Shown here piece after piece: positions 10,416 through 22,370 of a stretch of 64,000 bases of DNA. The position numbers and the translations under genes were made by a program. The DNA is from Phanerochaete sordida (lineage: Eukaryota > Basidiomycota > Agaricomycetes > Polyporales > Phanerochaetaceae), in contig BPQB01000011.1 in assembly GCA_019973155.2 (NCBI GenBank), positions 124,001 to 188,000 of the forward strand, read 5' to 3'. The notes below the pieces were generated by a model. The model was not told where the DNA came from and made no database searches. It worked only from the letters and a program-made list of their open reading frames with translations. Numbering within the stretch: position 1 is the stretch's first letter; every line of letters begins with the position of its first letter.

Positions 10416-13021
10416 CTGATCAGGATTTCGTCAGAGCTGCAGTAATATGCACATCCTCCGGCAGAACTCACTTCTTAGGTTGCACACTCGACGCGAGGTC
10501 TCGAGGCAGCTGGTGAACGGTCGGCAGGTATGCTTATGGTTTTTGTTGAAGGGGCGGCCCGGGTGACGCCAGGGTTCGCGTCATCCACTGATCATCACCT
10601 CCAGGTACTTCGTCCAAAATACTGTCTTCCCGCGTGATAGATCGGCGAACGACGATACGCCCCAAGCGGATGTGGTGCAGCAAGCACCGGGCGGCCTAAT
10701 CATCGAGCGCATCCGGTAGCGCCGCACTCACGACGGGTAAGGTGTGGGTGTATTACATGGGTGCCCCCAATTTCATTGATGCTGTGGGAAAACCATGCTC
10801 GTTCAAAGAGTCAGAAGCACTCATTGCCGACGCAGAGTTAAGAGGAGCAGCTGTCTCGCGAGTCACGATTAACTCACAACGGAATCGTAGTACGCAGCAC
10901 CGTCGCCGATAATTGGCAGCTGACGCAAGTAGCTGGGATCGTGACAATGTGGATATTGCTGGGGAGGAGCGAGCCGCAGCATCGAGTAGAGAGCTCATGA
11001 TGAGTTGCAGTTGGAGAGGAAAGATCTCGACAGCCCTTCGTGGCGGCCCCAGCCTGATGATAAGATAACATTTCCCATTCCAAAGATGGTAATAACTAGA
11101 TAAAGGACGAGCTTGGCTCGGCGTGCCCGAGTCGCACCTGCGTTCCACCATCATCCACTCATCTATGCCATGCTTTACCTTCAAATGCTGTGAACACCGT
11201 CATGGCATTCTGTTTGTGACTCTCACTCTCCAGAAAACCAGAATACGCGCATTAGCTGAAATGACCGCGCTCTCCTTCGGAAACCTCGTCCTTCGACTCC
11301 TGAACAACCGGAGCGGACAAGCCGCTACCAAATAGGCTGCTGCTCAGAAGAGGCAGAAGACTCAGAAGGTCTAGTCTCTGTGTCTACTTGCCGCATGTGT
11401 GCACGTGAGTCTGCTCGACACTTCCATAGTATTCTCGTAAAGTGACGCGACGCGCCTTGAGCCTTCAAACAGAGAACGATGAGAGCCAGGGAGCACCGAG
11501 CTGAGAAAGCAATGACGTCGGAAACCCTTGCTATTCGCTAAGCTTGGTTGGGGTCGCTATCTGGCCTCGACAGTTCTTTTCTCTCCTGAACGAAGCTTTG
11601 CTCTATGCGTGCGAGCTCGCGCGCCGCATGTTTCATCTTGCCGAGGTCAGTAGCTAAGGATGCTGCACAGCTTCCCTGTCGTTAGCTGTCGAATACTAAG
11701 GGTTCCTCTTACAGCCCTCTGTGAATATAACTTGGAGTCTATGAAAGATTGGAGCGGGACCGCCGCGGTCAGACGTTATTGAGCACCTCGACATGGTACG
11801 TAGCACTTTCGCTGCCACGCGTCCACGGCTCAACCGGAGATAGATATCTGGCAATCGCACTGCCGGCTGCTATCTAGTCCCCCGCAAGCCCGCCTGACGG
11901 GAAACATACGGCGCCCAAGCGTTCCTGTCGCCAAATTTGCTTTCTGCGCCCTCGAAGGTCGAAGCCAAGAGTCTTAGCCATGTCGCTGCATCTACGAGAT
12001 GCTGTCTTTAGTCAATGTACTAAGATCGTGTATGGCCTCCCCCCAGTCTGTAGAAACGCCGGTGCTGAGATGCCATCGTTGCAGGCCCCTCAAATCTGAC
12101 AAGTGCCTCTCCGACGTGTCGCAAGGCTGCTGTGCGCAGTCCACCTCCACCGCAGAGGATGTAAGAGATAAGGTGCGCTTCATCTCTTATCAATCTTGGC
12201 TTTCGTCTCGAGCGCCATCTCAATCATCTCGCAAAGTCGTGCAGGGGCTCCGCCGGTGTCCCGTTCTCCTTCTTCAATATTTCGTCCCGGCGCTCCGTCG
12301 GGCTGCGCACCCATCTGTTAGTCATGTGGCCGTCGCGTCGCTGGACGTCAAACCAGAGCCTTGCTCTCGAGAATATACGAGACAGAGATTATGCATGATA
12401 CCTACGCAGCACTCCCGGGTAACATCGACCTCGTATTCTACGAAATCTGCGCATCGCGTTTGCGTCTGCGATACTGCTCCGCAAGATGGCGTTGATGTAG
12501 TCAGGCTCGATGGTCAGTGCGTCTCGTCCACCATGACCCAAACCTCCCCTGACATGTGTTACAGCTTACGGCGCCCTTGTGGGTCGCTCGTGGCTCCTCA
12601 CAGACCTTAGGCCTCAAATGGAAAGCTGAGGCTTTGTCAATGCATGCAGCAGTCAGACGCACTGCCGGCCAATGCGAGTACGCGCGGGCACGCACGGCGC
12701 CGCATCCACGCTATTCGATGTTTCAGCCCCGCCCCACTCGCACGCGCGGTAATAGCCGCCCAGAGGCGCGCGGCCGCTCGAATCGTCGTCGGGCGCGCTG
12801 CGCCCACCGCCGCCGGCAGCGCCCAGGCTAATGTGGGTGCATGCTTACAGAGCAGCGGACGAAGCGTGGGCTCGAGCGCCGCTTGACTGCGTCAGGCTCA
12901 ATGTTGGACTCAAGACGTCTCGGTATATTGGTGCACGGCCAACAAACGTCCTGAGGTCGCTCTCTCCGGAAATCCTCCTCGCCAATTACACTCACCTCCC
13001 GTTCGCCAACAATCGACCTTC
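10416..13021. other. 2.6 kb gap, no confident gene
   Basis: Several short open frames (for example 10753-11184 minus, 11123-11335 plus, 11999-12610 plus) lack recognisable domains. On the minus strand about 12560-12180 there is protein-like sequence in shifting frames (LTIEPDYINAIL near 12500 and LCEMIEMALETKAKIDKR ending with a stop near 12180), which may be a decayed gene or an exon chain I could not resolve. The last 350 nt before 13022 are GC-rich and presumably hold the promoter of the reductase gene. Confidence 0.4.
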
Positions 13022-14287
13022 ATGGCCCCTCCTGTCAACCCGGGTTCCCTCGTTCTCGTCACCGGGGTCAACGGACATTTGGCCAGCGCGACTGCTCTGC
13101 GTCTCCTGCAGAAGGGGTACAGAGTCAGAGGTACCGTGCGCGCCCTCAAGTCTGGTGCTTACGTACGCAAGGAGTTCAAGGAGTATGGGGACAACTTCGA
13201 CGTTGCCGAGGTCCCCGACATTTCGGTACCTGGAGCGTTCGATGCAGCTTTACAAGGTAAGTGCCCGATGACCAGTCTGCTGAGATTCGCTGACAGGGTT
13301 GCGCAGGTGCTGACGCTGTCGTTCACGCTGCTGCTCCAGTGACATATGCTGCCAAGCGGACAGAGGAGTTTGTACGTCTCCAGCCTTTCGTCGCGAATTC
13401 GCCTTCTCATCCAAGGACAGTATGTGCCGTCCATCGAAGGGACCTTGAGCATCTTGCGCAGCGCGCAGAAGATTCCTAGCGTGAAGCGCTTCCTCTACCT
13501 GGGCTCGTTGGGCTCAGTCGTCATGAACGACAAGGACCCACACAAGGAGCTCATGACACGTGACGACTGGAACATCATGGCGCCGAAGTTCGTGCAGCAC
13601 CTCGACGACCCCCACATCGGCTTCCATATCTACATCGCGTCCAAGCTCGAGGCCGAGAAGGCGGCGTGGCACTTCATGAAAACACAAAAGGTGAGTTCGT
13701 TCGATACTAGGGCAAGAGAACAAGTCTGACGATGCTCTCTAGCCACACTTCACGTTCACTGCCGTCCTTGGCGCCTCGACCTTCGGCCCCGTGCACAAGG
13801 AGCTCACAGGCCCTCCCCGCGCGGACCAGGGCCTTGGCCAGGTCTACAATCTCATCGCAGACCCGCCACGCGTTGAAGGGCTGAGCCCCATCAAGAGCAG
13901 TACGTCGTCTGCATTAACATCTCCTCCTGATGCTGATATGCTGGGACAGTGGTGTGGGTCCACGTGTACGACGTGGCAGACCTGTTCGTCGCGTCGCTCA
14001 CGTCGGACAAGACGCTCGGCAAGCGGCTCATGGCTGTCGCCGGCCGCATGTCCTTCGTCGAGTCCGCAGACATCGTCGCGAAGGCGTTTCCCGACCGCCG
14101 CGTCCCGCCCGCCGACCCGAATGCCTTCACCCTGCAGTACCATGGCGCCGAGGTCATCGAGTTCGACACCGCGTTGGAGAAGGAACTGCTTGGCGGTGAC
14201 TGGAGGACCCTCGAGGACGCGATGACGACGTGCGCGCGGGACCTCATCGAGAAGGAGGCGAAGGGGTGGGACAAGCCTCAGGTATGA
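13022..14287 (+). CDS. NAD(P)-dependent epimerase/ketoreductase (extended SDR)
   Basis: Rossmann-fold reductase of the extended short-chain dehydrogenase family, similar to fungal ketoreductases and dihydroflavonol-4-reductase-like enzymes. The first exon starts MAPPVNPGSLVLVTGVNGH and carries the nucleotide-binding motif TGxxGHLA; RGTVR follows beta-2 and suggests NADP preference. After an intron comes GADAVVHAAAPVTYAAKR, then YVPSIEGTLSILRSA, and the catalytic YIASK (YxxxK) near residue 180. Later exons give TFTAVLGASTFGP and WVHVYDVADLFVASL, and the stop is at 14285-14287. Four short introns keep frame and the gene appears intact (about 340 aa). It lies 660 nt upstream of an MFS exporter on the same strand, consistent with a small metabolic cluster. 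Confidence 0.9.
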
Positions 14288-14947
14288 GATGTAGCCCCCG
14301 TCCTACTGTCTGGCGCAACTTGTGGCGATTAGAAGCCAGTAAGCTCAGCATCAGCAATGACAAGTTTACCGTTCTGTCGAACCTAGCTGGATTTGCTGTA
14401 TGGTCCTTCCGACGTCGCTGATGATACGGCGGCAGGCCAGCTGTTGCTCTGCACGAGGGTCAGGGTCGGCAAGAAGACGCTCGAGCCCTCAGATGCCCAG
14501 TTCTTGTTCTCGCTCACTGACTTCCTATGTTTCCTCGCTGAGAGGACATTCGCGCAGTTCGCTACGGTGAGAGAACTTGTTCATACTCCGAGTCTATGTG
14601 TTTGACGTAACTTTCAGGCAATCGTTCTCGTAGAATGACGATGGCCTGTAGGTTACGCTACTCCATTCGCTTACATGGTCATGGATCAGCGAGAGTCCAG
14701 TCTCTACCTGAGACTACCCCCAAAGGGTACGTCGTCGATGTCCAGGTCCGATGCTTTCTCGGTGCGGCCGCTATCCAGCTCAGGTGTACAAGCGAGCTGA
14801 TCATGACAGGTAGGGGCATCATCGGGCCAAAGGAGGACATCGTGCATGAACTAACTCTAACTCTAGCCACCCTAGGGATCGACTATAAAGACATACTGGT
14901 TCGATGCGCGACACCCCTTACCCTTACCTGCGCACCATTCCTCGACG
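14288..14947. other. intergenic region carrying the MFS promoter
   Basis: 660 nt between the reductase stop and the MFS start. Nothing coding is recognised. A TATA-like element lies close to the MFS start (see separate entry). Confidence 0.45.
14884..14890 (+). promoter_or_regulatory. TATA-like element of the MFS gene
   Basis: TATAAAG lies 58-64 nt upstream of the MFS start codon at 14948, a distance that fits a short fungal 5' leader. The interrupted paralogue has a comparable GTATAACA at the equivalent distance. Confidence 0.4.
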
Positions 14948-17280
14948 ATGGCCTTCGAGCTCCCGCCTGAAGCCGACACCCCCACCGTCAAGTCGGCCGA
15001 AGGGGTGTCCGCCGTAGCCGACGCGACGAGCACTGGGACAGACGCCCAGCCCGCCATGGCCGCTCCGAAGAAACCTAAGGGCGTGCGTTTCTGGCTTGTG
15101 TTCATAGCCATCTGCCTTTCTCTCTTCCTTTCTGCGCTCGAATTTGTGAGTAGCATTGGAATTTAAATTGGCTATCACCTGTCAGGGCATTTACTGATTT
15201 TCGAAAAATTTTGCCGTAGACCGCGGTGTCCACTGCTCTGCCAACAATCGCGCATGATCTGAATGGCGTAGACTTCGTGTGGATTGCGTCTGCGTACTCA
15301 CTGGCAGCGACGGCTCTGCTGCCCGCCACAGGCGGCATGGCACAGGTGCGGTACCGTCTCCTGAGTCCTTCCCCTGTGTGCCGATCACCGACAGCGTTCA
15401 GGTGTTCGGCCGGCGACCCTGCATGATGATAGCCCTGGCCGTGTTTGCTCTCGGCAGCGCGCTATGCGGAGCGGCGCAATCGATGAACTGGCTCATCGCC
15501 GCAAGAGGCAAGCCTATACTGCATCGTGCGCCTGCAACGTTCTGACATCCTCTCGATTGACCAGCTGTGCAAGGCGCGGGCGGAGGAAGCATCCTGGCGA
15601 TCACGGGGATCCTGATGTCTGACTTAGTATCTCTGGCGGAACGAGGCACATACAACGGCTTCATCGCTACGTGAGTCTTGCTTGCCATGCATGCCGCTTC
15701 GTCGCTGAGTCGGACCTGGAGGACATGGGCGTTCGCTATGGGCATGGGGCCAATTGTTGGCGGTGCACTCGCCGAACATGGACAATGGAGATGGATATTC
15801 TGTCCGTGCTTGCTCTCCCTCTGCTATGCACTCCATTGCTTAACCCGCGCGTCATAGACCTTAATCTGCCGCTGACGGGTCTCGCGGCCATCCTTATCAT
15901 GATATTCCTGAACGTCAGAACGCCTCACGGGTCGTTCTGGGACAAATTCCGGCGCATGGACTGGATGTACGCTCTACGCAGGTTGCACATTCCGCAATGC
16001 TGATGCTGATTCAGGGGAAACGCGCTTGCAATCGGAAGCTCAAGTGCCGTCGTTATTGCCCTCACATGGGGTGGCGTTCAGCACCCATGGAGCTCTGCGC
16101 AGATATTGGCGCCACTCATCATTGGTCTCGTCGGTCTCCTATTGTTCTTGGTCTACGAGGCATTCGTGGCGAAGCAGCCTTTGGTGCGTCTCGGCTTTTG
16201 ACCTCCGGCAGTAATCGTTTTAAATATTCTACAGGTTCCGATTGTGCTCCTCTCAAATCGCACGAGTTTTAGTGGGTACGTGCTCGTGCGTCGATGCGAT
16301 GCGAATCTTACTTATAGATCGCGACAGTTATGTTCAGAACTTCATCAACCCAGTGCTGACCGTCGGTTTACTCTGTAAGTGCCACCGCATCAGCCCTATG
16401 TTCTCCCTGACTCATCTCCGCGTGCTCACATAGATTTCATGCCGGCATTCTACCAAGCCAGCTGGGGCGCGTCGCCGATTCGCTCCGGTGTGCTGCTCTT
16501 CGGGTTCGTCCTGATGTTCTGCCCCTTCCCGCTGCTCTGCGGCCTGACCGTCTCGAAGACGGGTATGTATCGGGTACAACTCTGGCTCGGGTGGGCCGCG
16601 TACATCGCCGGCTTCGGCGTCTTGTCAACCTTGGACGAACATTCGGACATCGCACGCGCGACGGGCGGCCTGGTCATCCTCGGATTTGGCGCGGCCCTGA
16701 TCTATTCTGCGTCGTACTTTCCGGTCCTAGCGCCCCTTCCCATCTCACAGAACGCGTATGCGATGGCTTTCTTCCAGTTCTGCCGGTCGTTCGCTGCGGT
16801 ACGTGGCCCCGTCGCACACACCTCACGCCCTCTGACCCTCAGTTTTCCACCCAGGTCTGGGGGGTCACGGTTGGCACTGCCGTCCTGCAGACCCAGCTCA
16901 CGAAGCGGCTGCCTAAGGAGTTCGTCGACTCGCTTCCGGGCGGCGTCTCCATCGCGTACTCGGTCATTCCAGTCATTCCCACCCTGTCTGAGCCGCTGCG
17001 CACGCAAGTGCGCGTCGCGTTTGCGGACAGCATCCGCGTGCTGTGGCAGGTTACGATCGGCATCGCGGGTTTGGGCGCTCTAGGCTCACTCCTCATGGAG
17101 GGCCTGCCGCTGCAGACACATACGGACGAGACGTGGGGCATAGAGGACAAGGCGAAGGGGCAGGGCGGAGACGAGGAGAAAGGGGAGGACACGGAAGTCG
17201 TGGAAGAGAGCCTTCAATTGGAGAACGGTGAAAAGGAGAAGTCTGACGTCGCGGAGCTGGAGATCGAGCCGGCACTCTGA
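14948..17280 (+). CDS. MFS multidrug/metabolite exporter (DHA2-like), intact copy
   Basis: Major facilitator superfamily transporter. A charged cytosolic N-tail (MAFELPPEADTP then KKPKGVRFW) leads into TM1 WLVFIAICLSLFLSALEF. Exon 2 gives TAVSTALPTIAHDLNG and SAYSLAATALLPATGG; exon 3 GRRPCMMIALAVFALGSALC; then VQGAGGGSI, MGMGPIVGGALAEHGQWRW, NPVLTVGLL, FYQASWGASPIRSG and a C-tail rich in Glu/Lys. At least nine short introns; one, at 15508-15564, begins with GC instead of GT and still ends in AG, giving R-AVQGAGGG in frame. The drug:H+ antiporter-like layout suggests export of a small molecule at the plasma membrane. The substrate is unknown; proximity to the P450 and reductase makes a pathway product plausible. 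A close paralogue, interrupted, lies at 26803-34239. Confidence 0.9.
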
Positions 17281-17372
17281 GCTTATAGCAAAGCTGTGTC
17301 TGCTTGCGAAGTGTACACCTACGGTCAAACATACGCTCCATTGGTCGGTGGATTGATACATGCGCGTCATTC

Positions 17373-18810
17373 TTAGAGCTTCGCTAGCTTTCCCTTCTCA
17401 GCTACGTTACTCCGCGCACCGTCGTGTTCAAGCGCTGCTGCAATGGCTTCTGCTGTAGCCTCGGGATGCGTCTGAACAAGCTGCATGAATGAGGATAGTA
17501 TGCGACGTATGAGAATCAAGTTCGAGAACGATACATACTAGGTGTCCTGCGCCCGGCACAAAACGCAATGAAGCGTGGTGTCCGCGTGTACCCAGAGTCG
17601 GGATATCTTGTAGGAAGGACCGGGGTCTCATACTTGGTCAGTGTCGCAAACTAACAGGGTATAGCAGACGCGACGAGCTCACATAAAGTCAGCGTGCTCT
17701 CCGAGAATGATGTGCACCGGGATACGCTGACAGAGTACTTGTAGGTATTCAAAGGCACGCAGGGAACACAGACGTTCCCGGTAGAGCGCCTGACAGCCTG
17801 TGTCAGCTGCGTAAGATGCTAGGATCAGATCGACTGCGTACAGCTTCCAGCCGCCTAGGGCACTTCAAGGTTACTCCAGTGTTGCGGTCAGGGTAGGTTT
17901 CCGTCGGAAGGGTTCTGAGCGCGTGTTCCTGAGGATCAAGGGATGTCAATATATGGGACGAGTGCATCAAGGGCCGAGGCGTACGGCATAAATCTTCAGC
18001 GCGCGGGGGTCCCAGCTCTTCCACTGCAGCGACGAAGAAAAGTAGCGGAAGGCGGCCTCCGGGCTATCCCACACATCTTTACGCTTTGCTATGGATTCCG
18101 AGAACTCGAGGTTGGATTCGCCAGGCTTGGGCTTCCTTATGATCATAGGCTCTATTAATAGCATAGCAGCGAAGTCCACTCTAGGATAGTACACCGTTGA
18201 GAGAACGCTGTTGACCTGCCTTGTTAGAGGCAATCCGGCGGGAAGATACTCAGATTGAACGTACGATGTAATGCCGCCGAGCGAATGCCCAACGACGACG
18301 AGCCGGCGCGTGCGGAAGTCGACATCGACGCCGTGTCCCAGGCCAGAGAGGAACATGTGCGTACATCGTGCAGAATTTTCCCAACACCCTAAGTCGCGTC
18401 AGTCGACGCGCGAAGTCCTCTTGGCATGAAAGACGGCAACTCACAGGAAGATTCGGGCCTCCAGTCCATCGCGGAGGTGAGCAGATGGTCATTGAGAATT
18501 GCGGAGTCTCCGTGCTCTGGTGCATCGATACTCCAAGCCTCGCGGATCTTGAAGCTAGGGTGACGGCTGGCTGCGTCGAACAGATAGTCCAGTGTAAGCT
18601 CCCATTGCTCCTTATGTCCACCAACGCAGTGAGCGAAGATCAGAGTCAGGGCGTCGTCGTCAGTGTTGTGGCAGACACGATGGCGGTAGCGTTTGACTGC
18701 CAGCTGGGAGGTGGTCCGAAGGTTTCAGCAGCGTCTCGGCACGAGAAGGAACGACTCACTCGGAACTGGTAGTCCGGACGAGGGTCGAACACGAAGGAGT
18801 CGCATATCAT
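17373..18810 (-). CDS. alpha/beta hydrolase
   Basis: Start at 18810 gives MICDSFVFDPRPDYQF, followed after an intron by DDALTLIFAHCVGGHKEQWE and SFKIREAWSIDAPEHGDSA, a pattern seen in fungal AB-hydrolase-1 proteins. The nucleophile elbow VVVGHSLGG (Ser of GxSxG) lies near 18295, followed by LIEPMI, RRDVW-like KRKDVWDS and WKSWDPRALKIYA. Later exons give IPVHIILGEHADFM (an aspartate in the acid-strand region) and VPGAGHL (catalytic His), with the final exon ending GKLAKL at 17373. The chain is roughly 400 aa and appears unbroken. Cytosolic; the substrate is unknown. Convergent with the MFS gene, whose stop is only 92 nt away. Confidence 0.85.
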
Positions 18811-19541
18811 AGTACTCAGATTTTGCCTGGAGGGTCGCGGTAGGAGTGATGAGGACAATAGTATGCCGTCGCCTCAGGGTTAAATACCCCAGAGTGGACT
18901 ACCCTTATCAGGGATGAGGTTTACCGCTTCACAGGTGTACGGCACTAATCAAGTTAATGACAGCAGGCGGTGAGTGGATACTTTCATCGGAGATACCCTA
19001 GTCGTCGCCTATTAGGCGGAGCCCGGATAGAAGACAGTGAGAACTGGTCGAACGGAGCCGCCGTGAGATTAAAACGTCCGCCATCATGATGACCACTCAC
19101 CAGTCCCCCTCGTTCCTGAATCACTCATAGCATGTTGCACTCAAGCTCCAGCAGCGACTCGCACAGTCCTCGTGTTCTGATAGCCTGTGACCAAGGAATC
19201 TGGAGAACGATGTGGCAGTGTTATACTACCTCGTGACTCGTCGAAGAGCAAAATCCGCGCGTAGCAGCAGACCCGAGAGGCGGAGCGGAAGGGATACAGT
19301 AGACAGCAAAGCTAAAAGGCCTGATCTATGTAAGCTGACCTCCCGCTGCTGCCTCGAAGTGACGGGCTGGACCTCGTTCTCTTGGATCTGAGATCGTTCG
19401 GCGGTGAAAAGAAAGCTCAACGCGCCGGGCTCGAACTCGCGAACACGCGGTAAGCGCCGGGCCGATGGGCCGAGGAGCAGGACGAGCGCCGATGACGAGA
19501 CCCGCGCGGCGGGCTCGCACAGCTTGCTCAGACCATAATTA
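18811..19541. other. intergenic, nothing recognised
   Basis: 731 nt between two divergently transcribed genes (hydrolase on minus, SFT2 on plus), so it should contain both promoters. No open frame with protein-like features. Confidence 0.4.
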
Positions 19542-20448
19542 ATGCCGCCAGCACCATCCACCGAACAAAACTTCAGGGCGAACCTATCGCAGTTCCGTTG
19601 GGCCCGCGGCAACAATGACGATTCGCAGCAGCAAACCAACGCCCCAGCGAATCCCTTCTCCCGCTTTTACAACGCGATAGGCGGAGGCTACATCCCGCTG
19701 CGGTCGAACGAGAGGTCGAACGAGGAGGAGGCATACTTTGCGCTATCGAGATGGGATAGGTGCGTGGCCAGGCTTGTCCCTTCTGACTCCCGTGCTGATC
19801 CCAAGGTCTTTCCCTGCAGACTGCTTGGGTTCGGTGGTTGCTTGCTCGGCGCCGCAGTCTGCTTCTTCGTCTCTTTCATAACGCTGCCCATGCTGGCACT
19901 ACGACCCGCCAAATTTGCCTTGTCCTTCAGGTATGAAACCCGAGACTTTACCTTGGCCAAGTCTGAACCATCTTTGCAGCCTAGGAAGCCTACTCGTGAT
20001 GTTCGGGTACGCTCGACGTTGCCATCCAGCTCCACCTCCACAGCCTGACGCGTCCGCACCTCAGATTCTCGGTGCTCATTGGCCCAATAAACCATATGAA
20101 GCACCTGGTATCGAAAGAACGTCTCCCATTTTCATTTGCGTATATCACCAGCCTGGCGCTGACGCTCTACTTTTCGCTCGGCGTAAGTGGTCTTCTCGTC
20201 GTCGATCCTGGCCGCCGGCTGACAGTGTTTGCTCGCTGACAGGCGCATTCCTACATTGGATCCCTCATATGCGCTATCATTCAAGTGCGTGTCGTTCCTG
20301 TCGTGATTGTGTCTCATCATCAACTGTTACCCCGCAGGTCTTCGCACTGGTCTCCTACGTCTTAGCCTACTTCCCGGGAGGCGTGCAAACCCTTCGCTTC
20401 GGCTCGCAAATGGCCCTACGCGGTGCGGGAAGCCTCTTACCTATCTGA
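19542..20448 (+). CDS. SFT2: SFT2-like vesicle transport protein
   Basis: Small Golgi tetraspan protein of the Got1/Sft2 family that helps vesicle fusion at the late Golgi. Hydrophilic N-terminus (MPPAPSTEQNFRANLSQFRW, then NPFSRFYNAIGGGYIPLRS) followed by four membrane segments in separate exons: LLGFGGCLLGAAVCFFVSF; SLGSLLVMFG-FSVLIGPINHMKHL; RLPFSFAYITSLALTLYFSL; and IGSLICAIIQVFALVSYVLA, ending YFPGGVQTLRFGSQMALRG, which is strongly conserved in the family. Five short introns, all in frame, about 215 aa. The frame is complete, ending at 20448. Confidence 0.95.
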
Positions 20449-20731
20449 TTCCCTGGTCAAAGTCGTGCACGACTCTGCCTTCGAAAATACCCCGTCTTTC
20501 GCTTTGACGATAAATTATCACTACGCCTTTGTATTACTATAGCCCGGATCTCACTCTGCTCTCGCCGACGCTTCGTAGTCTGAGCTCGATGCAAACGGCG
20601 TTGAAAAGCTTCCCTGACTGCTGTGAGCCTGCTTCGTTCCCTTGACGTCATTCAGACGAAGCTGAGACCTTTCGTCATTTGTGTTGCAAAGAGAAGGACA
20701 GAGAGCTTCCGCACGTTGCGCTGAACGACAC

Positions 20732-22370
20732 TTAGATGAGCTCGTCTTCTTCGCTTTCCCAGGGCTTGCTCCTTGACTGTAGCACCAGCGCAAAAGCCTC
20801 CCTTCTCTGCTGTCGATCCTCCCCATCGAGCACAGCATCGATGTTTCCCCATTCGTACTGCACCCCAACGCGCGGGAAATACGTATCGAAGAACGCCGCC
20901 ACCTTGGGTGCTGTGTGCGCCGGAAGAGCCAGGTGGAAATCTGTGCAAAACGATAGTCTGCGCATCTTGGATGGCGGGATATCGTGCCCCAGCTCCTGCC
21001 AGGCCCAGTCTGCCGTGATAGGCGCGACCGACACCTCCACGTGCTCGAGCTGAGGGCAGCGGCAGGCGAGGTGCGCGAGGTCCTCGAGCGGCAGGCGGTC
21101 TACTGGTGGCACGTCGAGCGCGCACCGCAAGCTAAGGGCCGACAGGTGCGGCCAAGCCCCCGCCAGCTCCTGGCAGGCTGGAGACGTCAGCTTGATTGGG
21201 AGACGAGAGAGCGAGAGCTGACGCATGCCGGGCGCATGGTACAGTGGGCGGAGGATCGAGGGATCCAGGCAATCGCTCCAGATGCCCGAGGGCCTGTCTA
21301 CTGACTCGAACATGAGCCAGCAGGAACGGAGGTCGTGGAAGCGACCGAGAGTCTCGAGCCACGGGATGAGCTCTGACGACGCCGTGGGCTCGTCGGCTGG
21401 TGGTTGGTAAACGATGGACAGGGACAGATCTTGCAGACCGGCGCACCGCAGCGACTGAAAAAGGTGTTTCCAGTCGCTGGGAATTGTGGCCTCTGCGAGG
21501 TGAAGGCGCAGGACAGTGAGAGAAGCGAAGCTTCCCAGGGATGTAGACCTGCAGATCGCTACATTGGATTCTTTGATGGTGAGGGATAGGTTCTCATATG
21601 TTGGGGAATGTGACAGATGGACGATGACCTCCGCTGGAAGTGTGTGATACGACCAGTACGTGCCGCCAATTGACTTCAGATGTTCGAAGGCGCAGACCGC
21701 CCTGGTGAAGGCGCTATGCCATTCCATGTCTCCATGAACATCCTGTCGGGGATGTGCAAAGCCTATATGCGATACATGAGGCGAACGGCTGCGGCAGGAG
21801 TCGAGGAGGGCGATAAGGACAGGCGGGGGCTGGGACGCCCGCAAGTCAAAACCGACTAGTGATTGTCCCATGAACATCTCGACGTGCCGCGGAAGGTGTT
21901 GGATGGAGTCCACTGTCAGAGAGCGTAGCCTTGGTAGAACTGGCCCGAGATAGTAGTTCCGGATGATGTCGAGGGATGCTAGCTCGGCGGCTTCCATGGG
22001 AAGCCAGTCGCTGCCATGTAGAACCAATGCCTCGACACGACGGGCATGATGTTCAAATCGGGCCCACTCCTCTTCAAGCAGCGAACAGGTTATGATCTAG
22101 AGTAGAGGATTATGACGAAATGGTAGAGGGTTCAGTACGATGTGCGCGTACCGCTTTCTTTGGAGTGCCCGCGGTGCTAATTTTTGCGGCCGGCAGGCAA
22201 AGAATCAAGGGAGAGATGCCGGGCAGAGTCCGCCACATCTCGTCCATTGTCGGCTCATAAAAGATGTGGGACACGAGAGCGACTCTGAGCAAGGAAGCCC
22301 AGTTTTGTTCTTCAGCTGCACAATGCACGATTGTGCGCACCAGCTCCTCGACTGCCAGGCAACGCTGCAT
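20732..22370 (-). CDS. F-box / LRR-like protein
   Basis: Two exons, 22370-22152 and 22096-20732, joined in frame (KKA-IITCSLLEEEWARFEHHARR) to give 527 aa. The N-terminus MQRCLAVEELVRTIVHCA followed by LLRVALVSHIFYEPTMDEMWRTLP is a mushroom-type F-box, which binds Skp1 in an SCF ubiquitin ligase. The rest has irregular leucine-rich repeat-like spacing (LPRLRSLTVDSIQHL, FASLTVLRLHLAEATIP, LQDLSLSIV, MRQLSLSRLPIKL, PHLSALSLRCAL, CPQLEHVEVSV), suited to substrate recognition. The acidic C-terminus ends EEDELI. An upstream in-frame Met at 22499 exists; 22370 is preferred because the F-box family normally begins at this point. One of the large, fast-evolving F-box sets of Agaricomycetes; the target is unknown. 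Confidence 0.85.

Noticed and set aside
19400..19480. Second tRNA-like motif (GGCTCGAACTCGCG)
   Set aside because: The stem on either side of the loop does not pair, and a full cloverleaf is not possible.
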